This document shows positions 1 through 7,552 of a stretch of 32,635 bases of DNA, one piece after another. Where the stretch lies: positions 1 through 32,635 of the forward strand of contig CALJZR010000060.1 of NCBI GenBank assembly GCA_937983635.1, written 5' to 3'. A program made the position numbers and the translations under genes. The first letter of the stretch is position 1. Each line of letters opens with the position of its first letter. Origin of the DNA: an uncultured bacterium (GTDB taxonomy: Bacteria > Patescibacteriota > Patescibacteriia > Patescibacteriales > UBA12465). Below the pieces are notes generated by a model, which saw nothing but the letters and a program-made list of their open reading frames with translations, was not told the DNA's origin and searched no databases.

Positions 1-376
1 TATGTCGGCGAGCTTCTTTATTAGTCATTAAACCGGAAGAAGTAGATAAAATAGCAATACCAAAATTATTGAGAACGGTCGGGATTTCAGCCTTGCCCAC
101 ATAAACGCGGGCGCCAGTCTTACTGAGACGCTTAATGCCATTGATATAAGGACGGCCATTCTTCTGGTATTTCAAAGCAAGCTTCAGTTGATCAAACTGA
201 CTATGGCGGGCATTCAAACCGCCAGCAACGATTTCGGCACGGCTAATCCAGCCTTCCTTTTCCAAAATCTTGGCGATTTCATATTTCATTTTACTCATCG
301 GCACCAACACCTCGGTCTTTTTGACCGCCGAAGCGTTGCGGATGCGTGTAAACATGTCTGCGATTGGATCTGTCAT
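1..376 (-). CDS. rpsH: 30S ribosomal protein S8 (3' end outside window)
   Basis: Small-subunit protein that binds the central domain of 16S rRNA and, in E. coli, represses the spc operon. The translation begins MTDPIADMFTRIRNAS, the classical S8 N-terminus, and includes the internal stretch PYINGIKRLSKTGARVYVG and the signature GIAILSTSSGLMTNKEARR. About 125 codons are present against a usual 130 or so, so only the last few residues lie beyond the left edge. The ATG at 376-374 follows an AT-rich spacer with no Shine-Dalgarno. It is the last visible gene of the str-S10-spc run, 39 bases after rpsN, as in the standard spc order. Confidence 0.96.
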   Translation of the reverse strand, partial: MTDPIADMFTRIRNASAVKKTEVLVPMSKMKYEIAKILEKEGWISRAEIVAGGLNARHSQFDQLKLALKYQKNGRPYINGIKRLSKTGARVYVGKAEIPTVLNNFGIAILSTSSGLMTNKEARRH

Positions 377-415
377 ATTGTTATACTATGTTTAGATAAT
401 ATTGGCGGCCGGAAT

Positions 416-601
416 TTACCAGCTAGATTTCGTAATACCCGGCAGGTCGCCGTTATCGGCTAATTCACGAAAGCAGATACGGCACAAGCCAAAATCGCGC
501 ATATAGCCGTGATTGCGGCCGCAGCGCCAGCAACGGTTGATCTTGCGGGTAGAAAACTTTGGTTTGCGCTTCGCTTTGACGATGAGAGCTGTTCTTGCCA
601 T
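416..601 (-). CDS. rpsN: 30S ribosomal protein S14, zinc-binding type
   Basis: Small-subunit head protein, 61 aa, the usual length of the short zinc (type Z) form. Two CxxC pairs (C24/C27 and C40/C43) form the zinc ribbon, and the C-terminus GDLPGITKSSW is canonical. It sits between rplE (14 bases upstream) and rpsH, the normal spc position. The start ATG at 601 is preceded by TATAT with no Shine-Dalgarno. The zinc ligands are intact, so it should be zinc dependent. Assignment is secure from length, motifs and context. Confidence 0.97.
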   Translation of the reverse strand: MARTALIVKAKRKPKFSTRKINRCWRCGRNHGYMRDFGLCRICFRELADNGDLPGITKSSW

Positions 602-615
602 ATATAATATTTAAA

Positions 616-1161
616 TTATTTTTCGTTCTTTTTGAAAGGAAAGCCAAAAGCGGTAAATAGCGCTAAGCCTTCTTCGCGAGTTTTCGCGTTGGTATTTAAA
701 CAAATTTCTAAGCCATAAACCTGATCGATATCCTCAGCTTTAAGTTCAGGAAAACAAGAGTAATCTTTTAAACCGACAGTCATATTACCGCTGCGATCAA
801 CGCCTTTGTCGCTGATGCCGCGGAAGTCGCGTACCCGGGGGAAAGAAATATTGACCAATTTTTCGACGAAGTCATACATCCGGTCGCCGCGCATAGTTGC
901 CACCGCGCCGATAACCATGCCTTCTCTAACTTTAAAAGCAGAAATTGATTTCTTGGCCTTAGTCATAATCGGTTTCTGGCCGCTGATTTTGGTCAAAGTC
1001 TTTTCAATCGCGCTGATTGCTTCTTTTTCTTTGGCGTGCTTACCAAAGCCGATGTTAATCACGACTTTTTGCAAACGCGGAACCAAGAGGCTGTTCTTAT
1101 AAGCGAACTGCTCTTTCAATTTCGGCACGATTTCTTTTTGATATTTTTCTTTTAAACGCAT
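616..1161 (-). CDS. rplE: 50S ribosomal protein L5
   Basis: Large-subunit protein of the central protuberance that binds 5S rRNA. It is 181 aa, close to the usual 179. Family motifs visible are KNSLLVPRLQKVVINIGFG near the N-terminus, ISAFKVREGMVIGAVATMRG in the middle (usually K.R.g..iG..vTLRG), and FPRVRDFRGIS. The C-terminal part contains EDIDQVYGLEICLNTNAKT followed by a lysine-rich end. It lies 10 bases after rplX and 14 before rpsN. The start ATG at 1161 follows AATCCT with no clear ribosome binding site. Confidence 0.97.
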   Translation of the reverse strand: MRLKEKYQKEIVPKLKEQFAYKNSLLVPRLQKVVINIGFGKHAKEKEAISAIEKTLTKISGQKPIMTKAKKSISAFKVREGMVIGAVATMRGDRMYDFVEKLVNISFPRVRDFRGISDKGVDRSGNMTVGLKDYSCFPELKAEDIDQVYGLEICLNTNAKTREEGLALFTAFGFPFKKNEK

Positions 1162-1171
1162 AGGATTGAAA

Positions 1172-1492
1172 TTACTCGATTACAGTCTGGCATTTTTTGC
1201 AGACCCGATATTTTTTGTTGCCTTTTTCACCAGCGACAATCTTGGTTCCGACTCTGGTTTGGCGACCGCAGGAAGGACAGATTAAAGCGACGTTAGAGGC
1301 GTTGATAAAGGCCGGAAACTCAATGCGCTGGCCCTTTTCGCCTTCGCGACTCGGACGCATATGCTTAACTAAAAGGTTAAGGCCTTCAACACTCACTTTG
1401 CCTTCTTTCGGCAGGACCTGCAAAACCTTACCAGTCTTGCCGCTGTCTTTGCCGGCCAGGATTTTAATATTGTCGTTTTTCTTGATATTCAT
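1172..1492 (-). CDS. rplX: 50S ribosomal protein L24
   Basis: Early assembly protein that binds near the 5' end of 23S rRNA. It is 106 aa with the N-terminal KOW motif (KNDNIKILAGKDSGKTGKVL) and the central FINASNVALICPSCGRQTRVG. Two CxxC pairs (CPSC and CKKC, about residues 72-75 and 98-101) make this the cysteine-containing, probably zinc-binding form of L24, unlike the cysteine-free E. coli protein. It lies between rplN and rplE in the standard order. The start ATG at 1492 is preceded by ATAT and no Shine-Dalgarno. Confidence 0.97.
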   Translation of the reverse strand: MNIKKNDNIKILAGKDSGKTGKVLQVLPKEGKVSVEGLNLLVKHMRPSREGEKGQRIEFPAFINASNVALICPSCGRQTRVGTKIVAGEKGNKKYRVCKKCQTVIE

Positions 1493-1516
1493 ATATTCGA
1501 ATTGACCCTCTTAAAA

Positions 1517-1891
1517 TTATAAAACCTCGGGAGCCAAGGAAGCGATTTTTACAAAACCGGCGCGACGCACTTCTCTGGCCACTGGACCAAAAATGCGAGT
1601 ACCCTTGGGATCTTTCTTCTCCTTATCAACGATAATAACGCAAGCGTTATCGTCAAAACGGACGTAAGTACCATCCTGACGACGAATTTCCTTGCTGGTG
1701 CGCACCACCACCGCCTTAACCACATCGCTTTTCTTAACAGCGGCATGCGGTGAAGCACTCTTAACCGCGCCGATGATAATATCACCAACATGGGCATAGC
1801 GTTTGCGGTAGCCGCCTAAAACGCGGATACACATCAACTCTTTAGCGCCGGAATTATCGGCTACTTTTAATCTTGTCTGTACTTGAATCAT
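1517..1891 (-). CDS. rplN: 50S ribosomal protein L14
   Basis: Large-subunit interface protein, 124 aa from the chosen start. The sequence begins MIQVQTRLKVADNSGAKEL and includes the signature GDIIIGAVKSASPHAAVKKSDVVKAVVV, with the usual end IFGPVAREVRRAGFVKIASL. The frame stays open nine codons further upstream (to 1918), but L14 proteins start at M-I-Q, so I chose the ATG at 1891. It follows rpsQ by 53 bases; the other gaps in this part of the cluster are mostly 10-45 bases. Confidence 0.97.
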   Translation of the reverse strand: MIQVQTRLKVADNSGAKELMCIRVLGGYRKRYAHVGDIIIGAVKSASPHAAVKKSDVVKAVVVRTSKEIRRQDGTYVRFDDNACVIIVDKEKKDPKGTRIFGPVAREVRRAGFVKIASLAPEVL

Positions 1892-1944
1892 ACCAGTATC
1901 GTTCGCTGCCGTCCCCAAGATGGGGCCGAAACAGCCAACCTGCT

Positions 1945-2220
1945 TTAGTTCTCAATTATCCGCCAGCGCTTGTTCTTGCTCAAAGGGCGGCACTCAATAA
2001 AAGCTACCTTATCGCCTTCTTTACAAACGTTCTTTTCATCATGAACCTGATATTGGCGGCTGACAGTATAGCGTTTCTTATATTTTTGGTTGATTTTAAC
2101 TGAATCGACCTTCACGACGGCGGTCTTGTCGCTCTTCGTGCTGACAACCACGCCACTGAAGCGCTTGATAATTTTATTGTCCGCCGGAGCAGTCGCTACG
2201 GCTTGTTTTTTTGCGGGCAT
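1945..2220 (-). CDS. rpsQ: 30S ribosomal protein S17
   Basis: Primary 16S rRNA-binding protein with an OB-fold. It is 91 aa, slightly longer than the usual 80-88 because of a polar N-terminal lead-in (MPAKKQAVATAPADNKIIKR). The core reads FSGVVVSTKSDKTAVVKVDS, then HDEKNVCKEGDKVAFIECRP and LSKNKRWRIIE, all typical of S17. It follows rpmC by 11 bases, as in other S10 operons. The start ATG at 2220 follows AACTTTT with no Shine-Dalgarno. Confidence 0.96.
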   Translation of the reverse strand: MPAKKQAVATAPADNKIIKRFSGVVVSTKSDKTAVVKVDSVKINQKYKKRYTVSRQYQVHDEKNVCKEGDKVAFIECRPLSKNKRWRIIEN

Positions 2221-2231
2221 AAAAGTTTAAA

Positions 2232-2417
2232 TTAAGCTTTGGTGTTTAAAACTGTTAAAATCTGGGCCACCGTCTCGCGGGTCTGCCGGATTTCACGGAT
2301 ATTTTTCAGCTGGCGATTTGAATCCTTAAAGCGCAATTCGCGCAACTTTTCGCGAGATTGGGCTAACAACTTATGTAAATCCGCCGTAGTTTTAGTTTTG
2401 AGCTCTTTCATTTCCAT
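2232..2417 (-). CDS. rpmC: 50S ribosomal protein L29
   Basis: Small helical protein at the polypeptide exit tunnel, 61 aa from the chosen start. MEMKELKTKTTADLHKLLAQ followed by REKLRELRFKDSNRQLKNI matches the two-helix hairpin of L29. An upstream TTG would extend it back into rplP, but the ATG at 2417 (context TTATATG) gives the normal length; a second ATG two codons later is also possible. Gene order rplP-rpmC-rpsQ supports the call. Confidence 0.94.
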   Translation of the reverse strand: MEMKELKTKTTADLHKLLAQSREKLRELRFKDSNRQLKNIREIRQTRETVAQILTVLNTKA

Positions 2418-2452
2418 ATAATTGATAAAATAATTTTGAGGACACGGCGCCT

Positions 2453-2857
2453 TTATTTGCCTACGACTTTGCATTTAACCGGTAACTTGTGAGCAGCCAA
2501 AGTCATCGCCTCGGTGGCAGTTTTTTCATCCAAGCCTTCCAGTTCGAACATCACAGTACCTGGTTTGACAACGGCAACATAGTGATCAACCGCACCCTTA
2601 CCTTTACCCATCGGGATTTCGCCGCCATGGATAGTAACTGGTTTATCCGGAAAAATTCTAATCCAAAGCTTACCAGTCTTCTTAATGTAGCGGGTCATAA
2701 CGCGGCGAGCGGCTTCAATCTGGCGAGAAGTAACCCAGTGGGCACTGGTCGCTTTTAAACCGTAGCTACCGAAACTGACCTCAACCATCCGCGTGGCGAT
2801 GCCACCGCGACGGCGCTTATGGTCTTTCCGGTATTTAGTTTTCTTGGGCATTAACAT
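2453..2857 (-). CDS. rplP: 50S ribosomal protein L16
   Basis: Large-subunit protein near the A and P sites, 134 aa. I chose the first ATG because L16 starts with M-L-x-P-K, and here the protein reads MLMPKKTKYRK; the ATG two codons later would lose that. Characteristic parts are RQIEAARRVMTRYIKKTGKLWIRIFPDKP (split here for description) and MGKGKGAVDHYVAVVKPGTV. The C-terminus AAHKLPVKCKVV is standard. It is preceded by rpsC (29-base gap) and followed by rpmC. Confidence 0.97.
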   Translation of the reverse strand: MLMPKKTKYRKDHKRRRGGIATRMVEVSFGSYGLKATSAHWVTSRQIEAARRVMTRYIKKTGKLWIRIFPDKPVTIHGGEIPMGKGKGAVDHYVAVVKPGTVMFELEGLDEKTATEAMTLAAHKLPVKCKVVGK

Positions 2858-2886
2858 ATCGGTAATGAAAATCGTTTAATTTTTAT

Positions 2887-3567
2887 TTAAGCGGCGATGA
2901 GTTCCCCTTTGCCGTCTTTTTCTTTTTCAAAAACTTCACCTTTATAAATCCAAACTTTGATGCCGATGGCGCCATAACTAGTATGAGCCACACCGCGGGC
3001 ATAGTTGATATCAGCACGTAAAGTCTGCAAAGGCACTTTGCCGGATACCAATTTCTCGGTACGAGCGATTTCCGCGCCGTTTAAACGACCGCTGATCACG
3101 ACTTTAACACCGAGAGCACCACCTCTTTCTACCCGACCAATCAATTGCTTCATCACTTTACGGAAAGGCATGCGCTTTTCCAAATCTATAATAGTTGACT
3201 GCACGGCAATCTGAGCACTGAGCTGAGGGCGGCTAACTTCTTTGATGTTAAGATTAATTTCACCCATGCGGAAGTTGCGGAGAAATTTGTCGTGGATTTT
3301 CTTTTTCAAATCTTCCACGCCGTTGCCGCCACGACCGATAATTAAACCCGGCTTTGCCGTCCAGATATCAATCGTAATTTTATTCAAGCTGCGGACAATT
3401 TCCACTTTATCAACACCAGCTTCACGCATAGTCTTAATTAAGTGTTTGCGAATAGCGATATCCTGCTGGATATTCTTGATATAATTGCTGCCGCTCTCAA
3501 ACCAGATGGAAGGCCAAGTCTTGGTAACGCCTAAGCGCATTACGTTTGGATTTACTTTTTTACCCAT
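2887..3567 (-). CDS. rpsC: 30S ribosomal protein S3
   Basis: Protein of the mRNA entry tunnel, 226 aa. The N-terminus MGKKVNPNVMRLGVTKTWPS matches S3 (usually GQKVhP.GfRLGi...W.S). A type II KH domain around residues 65-110 carries the motif GLIIGRGGNGVEDLKKK. The C-terminal domain contains QLIGRVERGGALGVKVVISG followed by GRLNGAEIARTE, and GAIGIKVWIYKGE near the end. It lies between rplV and rplP as expected. The start ATG at 3567 lacks a Shine-Dalgarno. Confidence 0.97.
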   Translation of the reverse strand: MGKKVNPNVMRLGVTKTWPSIWFESGSNYIKNIQQDIAIRKHLIKTMREAGVDKVEIVRSLNKITIDIWTAKPGLIIGRGGNGVEDLKKKIHDKFLRNFRMGEINLNIKEVSRPQLSAQIAVQSTIIDLEKRMPFRKVMKQLIGRVERGGALGVKVVISGRLNGAEIARTEKLVSGKVPLQTLRADINYARGVAHTSYGAIGIKVWIYKGEVFEKEKDGKGELIAA

Positions 3568-3603
3568 ACTATTGTTATACGAATTAATTGCTTTAGCTAA
3601 AAA

Positions 3604-4137
3604 TTATTTACTGCCCGCCTTGCGGTTGAAAACTTTAGTGGTAAAACCTTTGCTGGATTTAGTCTCGGCCTTAGCCTTAGCGTCAGCCTTGCTTCCCTCT
3701 TTCTTGGTGGCGGCAGAAGCCCGCTTTTCAGCATCAGCTGCTACCTGTTCCAATTTAACCGGCGCCTCCACTTTCTCTTTGCGGGCCGTCTTTTTACCGC
3801 TAGCGACAATTTCCGCCAAAGTGACGTGGACGTGACAGCCGCGTTTGCGTAAAACAGTGGCACGGCCATGAGCCTTAGGCATCCAGCGCTTCAAAGTAAC
3901 GCCTTCATCGGCTTTAATCTCTTTGATCAAAAGGTTGCTGCGTTCAATGCTGAAATTATGTTCGGCGTTGGCAATAGCGGATTCAATCAATTTCTTTATC
4001 GGTTCAGCTGCCAATTTATTCAAAAATTGTAGTTGTGCCAAAGCACGGTCAACCGGCAAATGGCGGACAACATCAATAACCAAACGCGCTTTGCGCGGAG
4101 ACATTCGTAAATGATTTAAACTTGCTTTAATTTCCAT
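3604..4137 (-). CDS. rplV: 50S ribosomal protein L22 with C-terminal extension
   Basis: Exit-tunnel protein. Residues 1-110 are a normal L22: SLNHLRMSPRKARLVIDVVR-type start and the tunnel-loop region TLKRWMPKAHGRATVLRKR with HVHVTLAEI. The family usually ends near residue 110-115; here about 60 more residues follow, rich in Lys, Ala, Glu and Ser and without visible domain structure (KKTARKEKVEAPVKLEQ and onward). No frameshift is needed to read it. The tail probably lies on the solvent side or binds rRNA, but that is inference. Spacing to rpsC is 36 bases. Confidence 0.95.
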   Translation of the reverse strand: MEIKASLNHLRMSPRKARLVIDVVRHLPVDRALAQLQFLNKLAAEPIKKLIESAIANAEHNFSIERSNLLIKEIKADEGVTLKRWMPKAHGRATVLRKRGCHVHVTLAEIVASGKKTARKEKVEAPVKLEQVAADAEKRASAATKKEGSKADAKAKAETKSSKGFTTKVFNRKAGSK

Positions 4138-4150
4138 AGGATTCGCTGGT

Positions 4151-4181
4151 GGCGGAGTCAGCGCAACTGCGCGTAACCGCC
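4151..4181 (-). other. GC-rich hairpin in rpsS-rplV spacer
   Basis: The spacer between rpsS and rplV holds an outer GGCGG/CCGCC stem enclosing an inner GCGC-AGTT-GCGC hairpin, a marked contrast to the AT-rich spacers around it. No T-tract follows, so it is not an intrinsic terminator. It could affect mRNA stability or bind a ribosomal protein; nothing in the sequence decides between these. Confidence 0.5.
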
Positions 4182-4192
4182 TCGCATTTTAA

Positions 4193-4489
4193 TTATTTGC
4201 CACCCTTAGCCTGAGAAGACTGAGCTTTAGCCATCTTACCGCCATGAGAAACGAATTTCCGAGTCGGTGCAAATTCACCTAAACGATGGCCAACCATATT
4301 TTCCACGACATAAACGGGAACATGCTGTTTGCCGTTATGAACGGCGATGGTGAAACCGACCATTTCCGGGACAATTGAACAAGCCCGATCCCAAACTTTG
4401 AGAACAGTTTTGTCTCCAGGTTTCAAATCCTGCACTCTCTTTAAGATGCGGGGATTGACGTAAGGTCCTTTTTTCAAACTTCTTGACAT
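4193..4489 (-). CDS. rpsS: 30S ribosomal protein S19
   Basis: Small-subunit head protein that pairs with S13, 98 aa. It starts MSRSLKKGPYVNPRILKRV and carries the signature GFTIAVHNGKQHVPVYVVE, followed by MVGHRLGEFAPTRKF, all typical of S19. Position between rplB and rplV is standard. The start ATG at 4489 has the context GCATATG and no Shine-Dalgarno. Confidence 0.98.
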   Translation of the reverse strand: MSRSLKKGPYVNPRILKRVQDLKPGDKTVLKVWDRACSIVPEMVGFTIAVHNGKQHVPVYVVENMVGHRLGEFAPTRKFVSHGGKMAKAQSSQAKGGK

Positions 4490-4531
4490 ATGCGTTTATT
4501 ATTTTGGATAAAACTTTTGATACAATAAATA

Positions 4532-5368
4532 TTACTTTCTCTTCGCCCGACGCTTGATGATTAACTTACTGGAAGAGCGCTTGCGACGAGTCTTAACACC
4601 CAAAGCGGGCTTGCCCCAAGGCGTCTTGGGATGGCGTAAACCGATAGACTGATTACCTTCACCACCACCATGAGGGTGATCAACCGGATTCATCGCGGTA
4701 CCGCGAACAGTCGGACGGATACCCATATGACGGCTGCGGCCGGCTTTACCTAAAACGATGTGACGTTTATCGGGATTACTGGCTTGACCGACAGTGCACA
4801 AACATTCCTTTTTAACTAAACGGATTTCGCCGCTCGGCATCTTAATCTGAGCATACTTACCTTCAACACCCATGACAAAAACAGCATTACCAGCACCGCG
4901 CGCCACTTTAGCGCCCCGTCCAGGTTCAAACTCCAAATTATGGATGGCCACGCCAGCAGGAATATGTTGGACGGGCATAGCATTGCCCGCCTTTATTTCA
5001 ATTAAATTTTTGGAGCTCAAAACTTTATCACCAACAACTAAAGACACCGGGGCGATAATATAGCGCTTTTCGCCATCAGCATAATTCAATAAAGCGAGAC
5101 GAGCGCCACGATTAGGATCATATTCAATCGAAGCCACGGTTGCCGGAATTTCAAATTTATCACGTTTAAAATCAACCAAACGGATATATCTCTTTTCCCC
5201 GCCGCCACGATGACGAACGGTGATTTTACCTTGGCTGTTACGGCCGCTAGTTTTTTTCTTAATAACAATCAGCCGCTTTTCCGGAGTAGTTTTAGTAATG
5301 TCGACGCCATCATCAAAAGTAGCGTTGCGACGGCCGGGAGTATTGGCTTGTACTTTTTTAATACCCAT
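4532..5368 (-). CDS. rplB: 50S ribosomal protein L2
   Basis: Core large-subunit protein needed for peptidyl transfer and subunit joining. It is 278 aa, the usual length. The RNA-binding domain contains GRNSQGKITVRHRGGGEKR, and the C-terminal SH3-like domain contains RPTVRGTAMNPVDHPHGGGE with the conserved histidines, then TPWGKPALGVKTRRKR. The gene lies between rplW and rpsS. The start at 5368 is in the context TTATATATG without a Shine-Dalgarno. Confidence 0.98.
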   Translation of the reverse strand: MGIKKVQANTPGRRNATFDDGVDITKTTPEKRLIVIKKKTSGRNSQGKITVRHRGGGEKRYIRLVDFKRDKFEIPATVASIEYDPNRGARLALLNYADGEKRYIIAPVSLVVGDKVLSSKNLIEIKAGNAMPVQHIPAGVAIHNLEFEPGRGAKVARGAGNAVFVMGVEGKYAQIKMPSGEIRLVKKECLCTVGQASNPDKRHIVLGKAGRSRHMGIRPTVRGTAMNPVDHPHGGGEGNQSIGLRHPKTPWGKPALGVKTRRKRSSSKLIIKRRAKRK

Positions 5369-5393
5369 ATATAATCGGTTACTTGTTTATAAA

Positions 5394-5855
5394 TTAAACG
5401 CCTTCGTAAATCTTGATGCTATCCCCTTTTTTCAAAGTTACGATTGCCTTTTTCCAATCTTTGCGCTGACCCTTGATACGGCCGCGGGTAACAACCTTAC
5501 CTTTCATACAAATGATGTTGACGTTTAAAGCTTTGACTCCATAAACGGCCTGGATAGCTTTGGCGACTTCAATTTTATTGGCGGCACCAGTAACAACAAA
5601 AGCGTATTTATTCTGAGTACCTAATTCCGTTGCCTTTTCAGTAATTAAAGGTTTAACTAAAACGCGGAAAGAACCGTCAAAACGAGAAGCGGTCACACCT
5701 TTCTTAGTGCGGGCGCCCTTCTTCTCCGTATTTTCAGCGGCGTAAAGCTCTTGCATGTTCAATTCGCCCTCAACCTTAGGGGCGACTTTCTCTGTTTTCG
5801 CTTTAGCAATCGAGGTCTTTTTCGCGCTAGTTTGTTTTGCTCCAAATAAAGCCAT
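5394..5855 (-). CDS. rplW: 50S ribosomal protein L23 with N-terminal extension
   Basis: Exit-tunnel protein that docks the signal recognition particle and trigger factor. The L23 core occupies about residues 60-153: RVLVKPLITEKATELGTQNK, then FVVTGAANKIEVAKAIQAVYG and VVTRGRIKGQRKDWKKAIV. About 55 lysine- and alanine-rich residues precede it (ALFGAKQTSAKKTSIAKAK and on), more than most L23 proteins have. I chose the ATG at 5855; the frame also has a TTG three codons upstream. Neighbours are rplD and rplB. Confidence 0.95.
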   Translation of the reverse strand: MALFGAKQTSAKKTSIAKAKTEKVAPKVEGELNMQELYAAENTEKKGARTKKGVTASRFDGSFRVLVKPLITEKATELGTQNKYAFVVTGAANKIEVAKAIQAVYGVKALNVNIICMKGKVVTRGRIKGQRKDWKKAIVTLKKGDSIKIYEGV

Positions 5856-5881
5856 ATTATTCAAAATTCAAAATTGAAAGA

Positions 5882-6535
5882 TTAATTTTTACCGTATTGT
5901 GTTTCCAAAGCTTTAATTCCCTCTTCACTAATCATCACTTGGCGGGAAGTAAGCAAATCAACAATATTGATATTTTCCGGATTAATAATAGTGATGCCCT
6001 TGAGATTACGGCCGGAATATCTCGCTTTTTCATCCTTCTCACTATTGATAACCAATAAGCTGCGGCGATTGGCCGGCAAGACTTCTTTTTCAAAAGCTTT
6101 AAGCATGGCGTTAAATTGCTTAGTCTTAAACTCCGCCATTTTTAAAGTATCAACAAGCACTAAGCTAGATTGAGCAATCTTGTCAGACAAAGCCATCATC
6201 ACCGCTTTCTGGCGCATCTTCTTATTTAACTTCTTAGAAAAATTGCGATCTTTGGTCGGACCGAAGGTGACGCCGCCACCAATCCATAAAGGAGAGCGGC
6301 TGGAGCCGACACGAGCGCGACCAGTTCCTTTTTGTTTCCAAGGTTTTTTGCCGCCGCCGCGAACTTCGCTGCGATCTTTAGTGTGGGCTAAAACCTGACG
6401 TTCATTAGCCTGTTGAGCAACAACCGCCTGATGCAAAAGATCAGCGTTGGCTTTCAGGCCAAAAAACTTGGGGTTAAGCTCCAAATCTTTAATAGGAGCG
6501 GCGCTTTGATTATAAACTTTGACTTTGATTGACAT
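5882..6535 (-). CDS. rplD: 50S ribosomal protein L4
   Basis: Large-subunit tunnel protein; in E. coli it also represses the S10 operon by attenuation. It is 217 aa. The extended loop is clear: KDRSEVRGGGKKPWKQKGTG followed by RARVGSSRSPLWIGGGVTFG. The C-terminal part contains RNLKGITIINPENINIVDLL, typical of L4. Its presence makes it a candidate regulator of the unusual leader upstream of rplC (7345-7552). It follows rplC by 23 bases. Confidence 0.97.
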   Translation of the reverse strand: MSIKVKVYNQSAAPIKDLELNPKFFGLKANADLLHQAVVAQQANERQVLAHTKDRSEVRGGGKKPWKQKGTGRARVGSSRSPLWIGGGVTFGPTKDRNFSKKLNKKMRQKAVMMALSDKIAQSSLVLVDTLKMAEFKTKQFNAMLKAFEKEVLPANRRSLLVINSEKDEKARYSGRNLKGITIINPENINIVDLLTSRQVMISEEGIKALETQYGKN

Positions 6536-6558
6536 ATAATTAAACCGGACTTAATTGA

Positions 6559-7344
6559 TTAAGCGGCCGGAGCCTCTTCTTTAGTTTCTTCAACCACGGG
6601 CACAGCTTCCACCGGTGCTTCCGCGACCGGAATTTCAGCCGCCACTTCCGGGGTAACTACCACCTCTTCGCTGACAACCGGGGTTTCGACTTTAGTCTCC
6701 TCCACTAAAGGCGCAGTGTTAATTACCAATTCGCCTTCGCCTTTAATCATCACTAAGCCGCCATTAGCACCAGGCACAGCCCCCTTGATATATAAAATGT
6801 TGTTTTCTAAATCTACTGAAGCAATCATTAAATTCTGGACAGTCACTCTTTCGTTGCCCATCCGTCCACCCATGCGCATTCCCTTAAAGATATGAGCCGG
6901 ACCCTTAGGACCAACAGAACCAGGCATGCGTAATTGATCTTTATTACCATGGCTTTTGCGTCCGCCTTGGAAACCATGGCGTTTAACCACACCCTGAAAA
7001 CCGCGCCCCTTAGAGGTGCCGGTAACGGCAATAATATCGCCCGCAGCGAAAGAAGCGGCGCTGATAGTGTCACCGATTTTAACAGCCGCATCGCCCTCAG
7101 TTCTAAATTCACGTACATGCATCGGCGAGACGCCAGCTTTTTGAAAATGTCCGCGCTGGGGTTTCTTTAAATTCTTCTCTTTACGCACACCGAAAGCTAG
7201 CTGTAAAGCAGAATATTTATCTTTAGCCTGAGTCTTGACCTGAGAAACGACACAAGGACCAGCTAAAACCGGAGTCACGGCTAAAACCTTATCGTTTTCC
7301 CAAATCTGGGTCATCTGCATTTTTTTTCCTAAAATGAATTTCAT
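6559..7344 (-). CDS. rplC: 50S ribosomal protein L3 with acidic C-terminal tail
   Basis: Early assembly protein near the peptidyl transferase centre. The core (about residues 1-210) begins MKFILGKKMQMTQIW and includes GRGFQGVVKRHGFQGGRKSH followed by the loop GSVGPKGPAHIFKGMRMGGR with MGNERVTVQNL. After the usual end there are about 50 residues of Val, Glu, Pro and Ala (from EETKVETPVVSEE to EEAPAA), an acidic low-complexity tail unusual for a ribosomal protein. It follows rpsJ by 208 bases, the largest gap in the cluster, and that gap carries a mini reading frame and terminator. Confidence 0.96.
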   Translation of the reverse strand: MKFILGKKMQMTQIWENDKVLAVTPVLAGPCVVSQVKTQAKDKYSALQLAFGVRKEKNLKKPQRGHFQKAGVSPMHVREFRTEGDAAVKIGDTISAASFAAGDIIAVTGTSKGRGFQGVVKRHGFQGGRKSHGNKDQLRMPGSVGPKGPAHIFKGMRMGGRMGNERVTVQNLMIASVDLENNILYIKGAVPGANGGLVMIKGEGELVINTAPLVEETKVETPVVSEEVVVTPEVAAEIPVAEAPVEAVPVVEETKEEAPAA

Positions 7345-7552
7345 ATTTTTTAAAACAAAAAACTGGTAAATTTACCAGCTTAAAAACAAAAGCTAAAATT
7401 GTGCATCTCCTCCTTGCCCTCAATTTTTTGTTTGTTTTTTGCTGTTTTCTCCAATAAGCCGCAAATTTATCTACCTGCACTTTCTTCAATAAGATTAGAG
7501 AAGAGTTACAAGTTAACGCCTTGGCGGCACTTAATCAATATTTGATTGTATT
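7345..7552 (-). promoter_or_regulatory. rplC leader with mini-ORF and terminator (candidate attenuator)
   Basis: This 208-base gap between rpsJ and rplC is noncoding. On the minus strand AAGGAGGAG (7415-7407), the strongest Shine-Dalgarno-like sequence I found in the ribosomal operons, immediately precedes an ATG at 7406. That opens the eight-codon frame MHNFSFCF, stop at 7380-7382. The stop touches a perfect palindrome (7363-7378) followed by a T-tract, and rplC starts 11 bases after that tract. The layout resembles translation-coupled attenuation, or L4-type control of an S10 operon, but the mechanism is not proven by sequence. Confidence 0.5.
7356..7379 (-). terminator. Intrinsic terminator directly before rplC
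   Basis: The palindrome CTGGTAAATTTACCAG can form a stem with a short AT loop. On the minus strand it is followed by TTTTTTGTTTT. It sits between rpsJ and rplC inside an otherwise continuous operon, so it most likely acts as a conditional terminator rather than an operon end. Confidence 0.55.

Noticed and set aside
465..647. Minus-strand frame overlapping rpsN
   Set aside because: It is the +1 shadow of S14, with no homology, and overlaps the rplE end.
7289..7489. Open frame of 66 codons across the rpsJ-rplC gap
   Set aside because: It starts with TTG, runs through the terminator hairpin and overlaps rplC out of phase; the basic, Phe-rich translation resembles no family.
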